This document shows positions 1 to 5,147 of a DNA stretch of 5,147 nucleotides, piece after piece. Both the position numbers and the translations under genes were made by a program. The notes below the pieces were generated by a model, which worked only from the letters and a program-made list of their open reading frames with translations, was not told the origin of the DNA and did not search any database. Positions within the stretch are counted from its first letter, which is position 1. The number at the start of each line of letters is the position of its first letter. Source of the DNA: Gammaproteobacteria bacterium (GTDB taxonomy: Bacteria > Pseudomonadota > Gammaproteobacteria > Pseudomonadales > Pseudohongiellaceae); the NCBI GenBank assembly GCA_016762975.1, contig JAESUV010000002.1:81455-86601 (forward strand). Reading direction: 5' to 3'.

Positions 1-902
1 GCATTCCACAATTCGTTGTAGCCAACGTTGAGCTGCATGTCGGGGTAGTCATCTTTTTCCGTGAGGCGTTGATTCAGCATGGCTACGTTTAACTCCGCCT
101 GCAGTTCTTTGAGTTCCGGGTGGCGGGCCATAAGCCAATCTTCAAGTACAATCTGTGGCGGGAGCTCTGGCATAGTCAATGCCTCGGCAGGAGAGGCGAT
201 AGCAGTGTTAGCACGCCGGTTTAGGAGATGATTGATATGCGCCTGAAGCCGGCGCTGCTCCTGTTCGAACACTAGATGCTGGTGGCGCAGCTGGATCGCA
301 TGAGTCTCGACTTTCAATACATCCTGTTGTAGCCCGATGCCATTTCCATATCGGGTTTCGGCCACTTGTGTTAGATCTGTGGCAAGCCGTTGGTGTTCAA
401 GGTTAGTGACTAAGGCTTCGTTTACATACCACCACTGCGCCCATAACAACCGGGCCTGTGTAATTAAGTTCAGTCGTATTACTTCGTAAGTCTGCTGCGC
501 CACCTCTGTACTGGCTGCCATCTTCTCGGAACGCAGAAAGCGTTTCCCCGGCCACGGGATGGTCTGACTTAACTGAATGTTTTGCCGAACGCGCAGCGCG
601 TCGCCAAATTTACTGGGTATGTTGTCGCCAATGGAATTGGGCGCAATCGCATAGTTGATTCGAGGGTCGTCTAACGCTCCCGAGCTGGCAATTAATTCTT
701 CTCGCGCCGCCACGCGAAATTGCTGAGCTTGAAGACCAGCGTTACTGATAAGAATGCTATCGATCAAGGATTCGATTTCAGTCGACACGGTAGTTGATTG
801 CGCCATAGTAGGCGACGAAACCACAACAAGTGGGAACAGCGATAGATAGAAAAAGATATTCAGGCGAATTCGGCGTGAACAGACTCTGTCAACAGAACAC
901 AT
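1..902 (-). CDS. TolC-family outer-membrane metal efflux protein (CusC/CzcC-like), 3'-truncated by window edge
   Basis: This is the outer-membrane channel component expected for a tripartite RND heavy-metal efflux pump. The frame is open from an ATG at 902 to the left edge: 300 codons plus two bases. Residues 1-34 form a signal peptide (basic MCSVDRVCSRRIRLN, then a hydrophobic stretch), with likely cleavage after PTMA. Family marks include QTIPWPGKR (113-121), YGNGIGLQQDVLKVE (185-199; the usual 'Y..G....DVL' of outer-membrane efflux repeats), LLNRR (226-230) and YPDMQLNVGYNELW (286-299). The region around 200-225 is helical and Gln/Arg-rich, as in the periplasmic tunnel. Family members are normally about 420-480 residues, so roughly the last third is missing. 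A strong Shine-Dalgarno supports the start. The gene lies 79 bp downstream of the small exported protein at 982-1500, on the same strand, with no terminator seen between them. The family is secure; Cu/Ag versus Zn/Co/Cd specificity is inferred from the neighbouring copper ATPase. Confidence 0.92.
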   Translation of the reverse strand, partial: MCSVDRVCSRRIRLNIFFYLSLFPLVVVSSPTMAQSTTVSTEIESLIDSILISNAGLQAQQFRVAAREELIASSGALDDPRINYAIAPNSIGDNIPSKFGDALRVRQNIQLSQTIPWPGKRFLRSEKMAASTEVAQQTYEVIRLNLITQARLLWAQWWYVNEALVTNLEHQRLATDLTQVAETRYGNGIGLQQDVLKVETHAIQLRHQHLVFEQEQRRLQAHINHLLNRRANTAIASPAEALTMPELPPQIVLEDWLMARHPELKELQAELNVAMLNQRLTEKDDYPDMQLNVGYNELWN

Positions 903-909
903 AACAATA

Positions 910-914
910 CTCCT
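910..914 (-). promoter_or_regulatory. Ribosome binding site of the TolC-family gene
   Basis: On the minus strand AGGAG stands 7 nt before the ATG at 902. It fixes the start of the outer-membrane protein and shows that translation is re-initiated independently after the upstream gene, since the 79-bp gap is too long for simple stop/start coupling. Confidence 0.75.
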
Positions 915-981
915 AATAGCAAACACGATTGCGTCGCCTTCGAAAGGAAAGTGCGCAGATTAGTGAATTATCGGGAGCGTC

Positions 982-1500
982 TTAAATACGGTAGCGTTCA
1001 GTAGATTTGTAAAGGGAAGGGGTGACGTAAGGAGGGTAGGATTCGGGCCGTTCTACGCGGGATATGAACCTGTGCAGATCGTAGGATTCCGCGAGATCAT
1101 AATATGCAACCGCAGGGGAATTGCTGTCCTGTTGCTGTGCCGATTTTTGCTGGACAGATTTGGAGTGTGGGACGGCAGCATCGTCATCACCGGGAGGGTC
1201 ATTGATACCGACGGACACCTCGACAATACAGCAGCCCATCTGCGGATCGTTACATTCTGGCCCCTGTGCGGAGTGATCTGTCTCGCCTAACACAGAGTAA
1301 TTTTCTTGCATCCCAACCATATCGGAATGGTCGGGCATGTCGTCCATGCGGTGGCTAGGGCCACAGCAGCAATTAGTCTGCTCCTGCTCCATGTCTGGCA
1401 TCATGGCACAGGCGTAGCTCGCCTGAACATTTAGGATAAAAACGATGCCAATTAGCAGGGTTAGCCATTGGCGTACTATCTTGCGATTTTGCACGAACAT
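982..1500 (-). CDS. Small exported Cys/Met/His-rich protein at head of efflux operon, unknown family
   Basis: A 172-residue protein that I do not recognise as a named family. Residues 1-30 look like a signal peptide: basic start (QNRKIVR), a hydrophobic core at about 12-25, and Ala-ending sites VQA (27) and SYA (30). Cleavage at 30 would leave Cys31 as the first residue, but S-Y-A is not a good lipobox, so a soluble periplasmic protein is more likely than a lipoprotein. Residues 31-91 hold seven Cys (31, 44-46, 83, 90, 91), eight Met (33, 34, 37, 52, 55, 61, 64, 88) and three His (50, 58, 76) among many acidic residues, a composition suited to soft-metal binding. The middle (about 100-130) is Asp/Gln/Ser-rich and probably disordered; the C-terminus is Tyr/Pro/Arg-rich. 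An in-frame TAA shortly upstream of the ATG excludes a longer form; no good Shine-Dalgarno is seen. It is the first gene before the TolC-family gene, which suggests a role in metal efflux. That role is inference. Confidence 0.72.
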   Translation of the reverse strand: MFVQNRKIVRQWLTLLIGIVFILNVQASYACAMMPDMEQEQTNCCCGPSHRMDDMPDHSDMVGMQENYSVLGETDHSAQGPECNDPQMGCCIVEVSVGINDPPGDDDAAVPHSKSVQQKSAQQQDSNSPAVAYYDLAESYDLHRFISRVERPESYPPYVTPSLYKSTERYRI

Positions 1501-1520
1501 AGAAGTGTAGACAGCTATTT

Positions 1521-1550
1521 AGTATGAAACTATTCGCCAAAATACGGCAA
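1521..1550 (-). promoter_or_regulatory. Weak candidate promoter for the small protein/efflux operon
   Basis: Read on the minus strand, TTGCCG (1550-1545) and CATACT (1526-1521) are separated by 18 bp and lie 20 bp before the ATG at 1500. The match to sigma-70 consensus is moderate, and the predicted leader would be very short with no evident Shine-Dalgarno. It is the best candidate I see, not a firm call. The inverted-repeat arm at 1530-1537 falls inside the spacer. Confidence 0.25.
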
Positions 1551-1658
1551 AAAGGAAATTTCTACAAGCGAATAGCAGAACTGCTGTAAGGTCTACGCGT
1601 CAAATGCGAGCTTAGAGCCGCAGTATTGATTTTGATGAATCTATTCTCCCATCATCAC

Positions 1659-1690
1659 TTGACCTTCGGCTAGGGTCAAAGGTTTATAAT
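1659..1690 (+). promoter_or_regulatory. MerR-family (CueR/ZntR-like) activated promoter with operator dyad
   Basis: The -35 TTGACC (1659-1664) and the perfect -10 TATAAT (1685-1690) are separated by 20 bp instead of 17. Such over-long spacers are the hallmark of promoters activated by MerR-type metal sensors, which twist the DNA when metal is bound. Overlapping the spacer is a 22-bp imperfect dyad (1662-1683) with outer arms ACCTT and AAGGT, the arms typical of CueR-type copA operators. Within it, TTGACC (1659-1664) and GGTCAA (1674-1679) form a second, perfect inverted repeat. The predicted transcript start, near 1697, lies about 50 nt before the ATPase ATG. The dyad length (22) and spacer (20) are nearer to zntA-type promoters than to the E. 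coli copA promoter (19-bp spacer), but the arm sequence and the target gene favour a copper sensor. No merR-type gene lies in the window. Confidence 0.8.
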
Positions 1691-1734
1691 CTCTGGCTTA
1701 GGCAACGCAAGCGCAGTGTGTCGAGGACTGGATT

Positions 1735-1738
1735 GGAG
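1735..1738 (+). promoter_or_regulatory. Ribosome binding site that decides the ATPase start
   Basis: GGAG stands 10 nt before the ATG at 1749. The alternative in-frame GTG at 1716 has no Shine-Dalgarno and would sit only about 20 nt from the predicted transcript start, so the ATG is preferred. Confidence 0.65.
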
Positions 1739-1748
1739 CAACAGATTG

Positions 1749-4067
1749 ATGAAAGAAAATAAAGAATGCCACAGTGTGCAGACAGACGAACTGAAAGACC
1801 CCGTGTGCGGGATGACGGTAACGGCAGCCTCCGAGCATCACGCCGAATATGAGGGAGCGGACTACCATTTTTGTAGTGCATCCTGTGTGCAGAAGTTCAG
1901 CGCAGATCCAGTGAAATATCTGAGTCCGAATGCTGAGGATAGAGAGCCTGTTGACGTAACGGCTTGGTATATCTGCCCCATGCATCTCGAGGTGCGTCAA
2001 TTAGGTCCCGGGGTTTGTCCAAAATGTGGCATGGCGCTCGAAGCAGAGATGCCCTCTCTCGAGGAAGAAGAGAATCCCGAACTAGTAGATTTCAGTCGCC
2101 GATTTTGGTGGACCTTGCCTCTTTCTCTGCTGATATTTGTATTGGCAATGTTTGGGCACGGCAGAAACTGGGTGCCAATAGAGTGGCAGAACTGGATCGA
2201 GCTGGCGCTCGCGGCCCCCGTAGTGCTTTGGGCCGGTCTGCCATTTTTTCAGCGCGGCCTGCAATCCATCGTGACCTGCAATCCCAATATGTGGACATTA
2301 ATCGGATTGGGAACGGGCGCCGCATTTCTCTACAGCATAGCAGCCACATTCGCTCCGAAACTATTTCCGGAGTCGTTTGTCATCGATGGAAGAGTGGCAG
2401 TTTACTACGAGGCGGCAGCTGTAATTGTATCGCTTACCCTGCTCGGTCAGCTGTTGGAGTTGAAGGCGCGTAGCCAGACCTCGGCGGCAATAAGGGCGCT
2501 ATTGCAGCTGGCCCCAAAGACCGCGCGACGAATCGATTTAGAGGGCAATGAGAAGGATATTCCGATCGAAGAGATCGTCTTGAATGATCGCATTCGAGTC
2601 CGGCCCGGCGAAAAAATCCCCGTGGATGGCATCGTCGAAGAGGGCAGCAGTGCGGTGGACGAATCGATGCTCACGGGGGAGCCGCTACCGGTGCGCAAGG
2701 CTGTCGGAGATAGTGTTATCGGTGCGACTATGAATACGAGCGGCAGCCTGATCATTAAGGCGCAGCACGTAGGTAGCGAGTCTACACTCGCACAGATTGT
2801 ACAACTGGTTTCTCAAGCACAGCGGTCCCGCGCTCCACTGCAGAGACTCGCCGATCAAGTCGCAGGCTATTTTGTTGTCACGGTAGTGGTAATCGCGCTT
2901 CTAACTTTTACGGTCTGGGGGTTATGGGGCCCCGAACCGAGCTGGGTATATGGCCTCATTAATAGTGTGGCCGTGCTTATCATCGCCTGTCCCTGCGCAT
3001 TGGGCCTGGCGACACCCATGTCTATCATGGTTGCAACCGGTAATGCAGCGAACAGGGGCATACTATTCCGTGACGCTGCTGCCATCGAGCAGCTGCGACT
3101 GATAGACACTCTTGTTGTTGATAAGACTGGGACGCTGACCCAAGGTAGCCCAACCCTGAAACGTGTCGTTCCCATGTTGCAGTTTACGGAAAGCGACGTG
3201 TTATCCATGGCGGCTAGTCTCGATCAGGGCAGTGAGCACTCGCTGGCTAAAGCGATTGTAAAGGCGGCAATCGATAAAAACCTGGAACTAGCGGTAGTTG
3301 AAAACTTTGATTCTGCCTCAGGTATTGGAGTTTCAGGAGTGCTTAATGGTAAGCAGTTGGCGATGGGTAATACCGCATTGATGCAGGAATTGCAGATCGA
3401 TGTGAGTGCGACTGCTAAGCAGGCAGATACGCTGCGAGAAACAGGAGCCAGTGTCGTATTCCTTGCCATTGATAACAAATTGGCAGGGTTACTAGCTATC
3501 GCCGATCCGATCAAGGATTCGACGCCAGCAGCGCTCAAGAACCTCAAGGATAGTGGTCTCAGCATAATTATGGCCACGGGCGATGGCGAGCTAACTGCTA
3601 AACATGTCGGAGAGGAGCTAGGCATCTCGGAAGTTCACGCGGAAATGACGCCGGCACGTAAACTTGAACTTGTTGCGTCTCTACTGGAAAAAGGTCACAA
3701 GGTTGCAATGGCGGGGGATGGTATAAATGATGCGCCCGCACTGGCGAAGGCAACGGTGGGCATTGCAATGGGAACTGGCACCGATGTCGCCATGAGTAGT
3801 GCCCAGATCACATTAGTAAAAGGCGACCTGCGTGGCATCGCTCAGGCTCGCCTTATATCGGAGAAGACAGTTGGCAACATGCACCAGAATCTCGGATTCG
3901 CTTTTCTGTACAACAGCATTGGAGTGCCAATAGCCGCCGGCATATTGTTCCCGTCGTTCGGCTTACTGCTGTCGCCAATGCTCGCCGCACTTGCGATGAG
4001 TCTCAGTTCAGTGTCAGTAGTCGGCAACGCCTTGCGGCTGCGTGAGCGATCACGAGTCGAGGCATGA
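1749..4067 (+). CDS. copA: Copper-translocating P1B-1-type ATPase with N-terminal YHS and HMBD domains
   Basis: A complete 772-residue inner-membrane pump that uses ATP to export Cu(I), possibly Ag(I), from the cytoplasm. The N-terminus has no classical GMxCxxC HMA domain. Instead it has a YHS domain (about 14-58: DPVCGM with C20, then YHFCSASC with C42 and C46) followed by a heavy-metal-binding domain (about 73-98: YICPMH with C76/H79, then CPKCGM with C90/C93), as in SilP-like pumps. An acidic linker (104-109) leads to the first membrane helix. Core motifs: TGE 309-311 (actuator), CPC 414-416 (transport site), DKTGT 458-462 with D458 phosphorylated, TGD 610-612 and GDGINDAP 656-663. The last helices carry Y721-N722, P727 and M750-x-x-S753-S754, the Cu(I) signature of subgroup P1B-1. 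Two oddities: the nucleotide-binding 'HP' motif reads SEHSLA (495-500), with Ser in place of Pro, and the HMBD reads MHLE rather than MHPE. It has its own MerR-type promoter, is divergent from the efflux operon and convergent with the sensor-kinase operon. An in-frame GTG at 1716 would add 11 residues. Confidence 0.96.
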   Translation: MKENKECHSVQTDELKDPVCGMTVTAASEHHAEYEGADYHFCSASCVQKFSADPVKYLSPNAEDREPVDVTAWYICPMHLEVRQLGPGVCPKCGMALEAEMPSLEEEENPELVDFSRRFWWTLPLSLLIFVLAMFGHGRNWVPIEWQNWIELALAAPVVLWAGLPFFQRGLQSIVTCNPNMWTLIGLGTGAAFLYSIAATFAPKLFPESFVIDGRVAVYYEAAAVIVSLTLLGQLLELKARSQTSAAIRALLQLAPKTARRIDLEGNEKDIPIEEIVLNDRIRVRPGEKIPVDGIVEEGSSAVDESMLTGEPLPVRKAVGDSVIGATMNTSGSLIIKAQHVGSESTLAQIVQLVSQAQRSRAPLQRLADQVAGYFVVTVVVIALLTFTVWGLWGPEPSWVYGLINSVAVLIIACPCALGLATPMSIMVATGNAANRGILFRDAAAIEQLRLIDTLVVDKTGTLTQGSPTLKRVVPMLQFTESDVLSMAASLDQGSEHSLAKAIVKAAIDKNLELAVVENFDSASGIGVSGVLNGKQLAMGNTALMQELQIDVSATAKQADTLRETGASVVFLAIDNKLAGLLAIADPIKDSTPAALKNLKDSGLSIIMATGDGELTAKHVGEELGISEVHAEMTPARKLELVASLLEKGHKVAMAGDGINDAPALAKATVGIAMGTGTDVAMSSAQITLVKGDLRGIAQARLISEKTVGNMHQNLGFAFLYNSIGVPIAAGILFPSFGLLLSPMLAALAMSLSSVSVVGNALRLRERSRVEA

Positions 4068-4104
4068 CCTGCGGCCTAGGCGAGCGCCGATGAATCGAGC
4101 ACTG

Positions 4105-4566
4105 CTACTGTTTCGCTCTTCCAGAGGTATGCGTATGGACGATCCGCCAGTTAGCATCGATCTTCTCCAGTACATAGGTCCCGCGACCTTCGATTGCTAT
4201 GTGTCGATCTTCGATGTCGGCATTGAGTTCATAACGTAGGGCTACGTAAGCAAAGTTGCCTTTGACTTGCGGCTCAATAGCGAAGAAACGGTAAGTGAAG
4301 TTTTCGAAGGCATCCAATTCTGGTTTGAGATGATGGTCGCGATAGTCTACCCAGCCGTGGTTTACGCCAGCGCCTTCTATGATGTGCACGCCACGCCCCT
4401 CGGCATAGATGCCATTGAGCGCGTCGAGATTGCCTGCCTGCATGTCTGCGGCAACCTGTTCTAGAAGTTCTCGGATTTGGCTGGCGTCATCCTGTTGTGC
4501 CGATGCAACGGGTATAGCGAAGGCGACCAGTAGAGCGATATAAGTGAAAGTAGATTTTTGATTCAT
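4105..4566 (-). CDS. Exported NTF2/SnoaL-like (DUF4440-type) small protein
   Basis: A 153-residue protein with a clear signal peptide (1-23: MNQKSTFTY, hydrophobic core, cleavage after ASA), so the mature form should be periplasmic. The rest looks like a cone-shaped NTF2-like fold: a first helix pair with the pattern IRELLEQVAADMQAGNLDAL (31-50), a YAEG turn, then strands ending in the amphipathic run GRGTYVLEKIDANWRIVHTHTS (128-148). Such folds occur in isomerases, binding proteins and many proteins of unknown role; no catalytic set can be assigned here. Histidines cluster at 61, 70, 78-79 (YRDHHLKPE) and 144/146 (HTH), which could line a pocket or bind metal; this is inference. Its ATG overlaps the stop of the sensor-kinase gene (ATGA), so the two are very likely co-transcribed and translationally coupled. 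It is the last gene of its operon, ending 37 bp from the stop of the convergent ATPase gene. Fold assignment is from sequence pattern only. Confidence 0.82.
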   Translation of the reverse strand: MNQKSTFTYIALLVAFAIPVASAQQDDASQIRELLEQVAADMQAGNLDALNGIYAEGRGVHIIEGAGVNHGWVDYRDHHLKPELDAFENFTYRFFAIEPQVKGNFAYVALRYELNADIEDRHIAIEGRGTYVLEKIDANWRIVHTHTSGRAKQ

Positions 4567-5147
4567 AGCGTGTTCTCTCCTATTATTTCTGAAGGTATTT
4601 CGATTATAAATTGCGTAAGCCCGTCACTCGAAGTGGCCGTTACGCTCCAGCCATGCGCGTCAGCAATTGACCTTACTATTGCTAGGCCTAGGCCGGCACC
4701 ATCGCCGCGACGTTGCCTGGAAGGGTCGCCACGATAAAACCTGTCGAATAATTTGGTGAGCTGCTCCAATGGAATGGTTGTCCCGGAATTCTCCACAGTA
4801 ATACGATTTTGGTTTGGTGCAGATTCGAGAATTACTCTTACCGAGCTACCAATTGCAGCGTGGCGTATCGCATTCGAAAGCAGGTTGCTCAGCGCGCGCT
4901 TAATTAGTGAGCGATCACAATGTATTTTTGTGCATTCTCCCAATAGCTCGAGCTGCACTTGACTCTCTTCCGACCAGGCTTCAAAAAATTCGAACAGGTC
5001 TCCGATTTCATCGCGAAGATCAGTCTCGACGAAAGTGGGTTTTTGTAAGCCGCTTTCTGTCTTTGCCAGCATTAACATGTCATTGATCATCGCAGCCATG
5101 CGTTCATATTCTTCAAGACTGGAATAGAGAATCTCCTGGTACTCTTC
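4563..5147 (-). CDS. Heavy-metal sensor histidine kinase (CusS-like), C-terminal part, 5'-truncated by window edge
   Basis: This is the C-terminal 194 residues of an inner-membrane two-component sensor kinase; the frame stays open through the right edge. The visible part starts in the second helix of the dimerisation domain (EEYQEILYSSLEEYERM, then MINDMLMLAKTESG, residues 1-33), a pattern typical of CusS/IrlS-type heavy-metal sensors. It is followed by the complete ATP-binding domain: N-box NLLSNAIRHA (88-97), G1-like VENSGTTIP (118-126), F-box LFDRFYRGD (133-141) and G2-box GDGAGLGLAIV (148-158). The G1 box lacks the usual Asp of DxGxG, as I recall for CusS too (VENPGTPIP). The periplasmic sensor region, membrane helices, HAMP and the phospho-accepting His lie off the window. 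An ATG at 5099 is internal, not the true start, because coding continues upstream in family-specific sequence. A response regulator gene is expected further right. Metal specificity (Cu/Ag) is inferred from resemblance and neighbours. Confidence 0.93.
   Translation of the reverse strand, partial: EEYQEILYSSLEEYERMAAMINDMLMLAKTESGLQKPTFVETDLRDEIGDLFEFFEAWSEESQVQLELLGECTKIHCDRSLIKRALSNLLSNAIRHAAIGSSVRVILESAPNQNRITVENSGTTIPLEQLTKLFDRFYRGDPSRQRRGDGAGLGLAIVRSIADAHGWSVTATSSDGLTQFIIEIPSEIIGENTL
4577..4581 (-). promoter_or_regulatory. Ribosome binding site of the NTF2-like gene inside the kinase gene
   Basis: On the minus strand AGGAG lies 10 nt before the ATG at 4566, within the last codons of the kinase gene. 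Together with the ATGA overlap it supports the chosen start and a coupled translation mechanism. Confidence 0.6.

Larger units (their letters stand above)
1501..1748. other. Divergent intergenic control region
   Basis: These 248 bp separate the minus-strand efflux operon from the plus-strand copper ATPase gene. The ATPase side contains a clear MerR-type promoter at 1659-1690. The efflux side has only a weak promoter candidate at 1521-1550. Two small symmetric elements lie between: an 8-bp inverted repeat (1530-1537 CTATTCGC and 1568-1575 GCGAATAG) and a short palindrome AGCAG-AA-CTGCT at 1574-1585. Neither matches an operator I can name. No ORF here looks like a gene. Confidence 0.6.

Noticed and set aside
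903..981. Possible attenuator or terminator between the small exported protein and the TolC-family gene
   Set aside because: Only a 4-bp stem (CCTT-TCG-AAGG on the minus strand) is present with no T-run; the gap looks like ordinary operon spacing.
1072..1290. 72-codon plus-strand frame opposite the small exported protein
   Set aside because: It is antisense to a frame with a clear signal peptide, and shows no recognisable domain or ribosome binding site of note.
1054..1410. Lipoprotein anchor at Cys31 of the small exported protein
   Set aside because: The residues before Cys (S-Y-A) do not fit the usual lipobox with Leu/Val at -3; ordinary signal peptidase cleavage explains it better.
1716..1748. 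GTG start that would extend the copper ATPase by 11 residues
   Set aside because: It has no Shine-Dalgarno, sits about 20 nt from the predicted transcript start, and the added residues are not family-like. The ATG at 1749 has GGAG 10 nt upstream.
1684..2000. Two overlapping minus-strand frames across the ATPase promoter and YHS region
   Set aside because: They are complementary to the well-supported YHS/HMBD coding sequence and show no family pattern.
2447..3625. Three minus-strand frames of 102-133 codons inside the ATPase gene
   Set aside because: They lie opposite the most conserved ATPase motifs; their Ser/Pro/Thr-rich composition is what the complement of such a gene gives.
4068..4104. 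Possible bidirectional terminator between the convergent ATPase and NTF2-like genes
   Set aside because: The only hairpin I see (GGCG-AG-CGCC) has a 4-bp stem with a 2-nt loop and no T-run on either side.
4042..4464. Plus-strand frames opposite the NTF2-like gene, including one overlapping the ATPase end
   Set aside because: The minus-strand frame there has a signal peptide, ribosome binding site and NTF2-like pattern; the plus frames have none.
5097..5099. ATG at 5099 as the start of a short 178-residue kinase
   Set aside because: The frame continues upstream to the window edge with typical dimerisation-helix sequence (EEYQEILYSSLEEYER), so this Met is internal.

Overview
The window is a chromosomal-type segment from a Gram-negative bacterium, most likely a gammaproteobacterium. 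The evidence is an outer-membrane TolC-type factor, periplasmic signal peptides, a CusS-like sensor kinase and a MerR-type promoter; base composition looks close to balanced. I cannot name a genus. The content is a copper/silver (heavy-metal) resistance island with five protein genes, of which the first and last are cut by the window edges.

Layout. Positions 1-1500, minus strand: a TolC-family outer-membrane efflux protein (N-terminal 300 residues only, continuing off the left edge), preceded in the same operon by a small exported Cys/Met/His-rich protein of unrecognised family. The RND-pump partners of the TolC protein (membrane-fusion protein and inner-membrane transporter) would be expected further left, outside the window. 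Positions 1501-1748: a divergent control region. On the plus strand it holds a strong MerR-family (CueR/ZntR-like) promoter with an over-long 20-bp spacer and a 22-bp operator dyad. Positions 1749-4067, plus strand: a complete P1B-type copper ATPase with the N-terminal architecture YHS domain + heavy-metal-binding domain. Positions 4105-5147, minus strand, convergent to the ATPase with only 37 bp between: the C-terminal part of a heavy-metal sensor histidine kinase, then a small exported NTF2/SnoaL-like protein whose ATG overlaps the kinase stop codon.

How the parts fit. The ATPase should move Cu(I) (perhaps also Ag(I)) from cytoplasm to periplasm, probably switched on by a cytoplasmic MerR-type sensor encoded elsewhere. 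The TolC protein, with its off-window RND partners, should move metal from the periplasm out of the cell. The sensor kinase would read periplasmic metal and, through a response regulator expected to lie just beyond the right edge, could control the efflux operon. The two small exported proteins are the least understood parts; they may bind or handle metal in the periplasm, but the sequence does not prove this. No RNA genes, mobile elements, CRISPR arrays or convincing terminators were seen. No gene-free stretch exceeds 300 bp.
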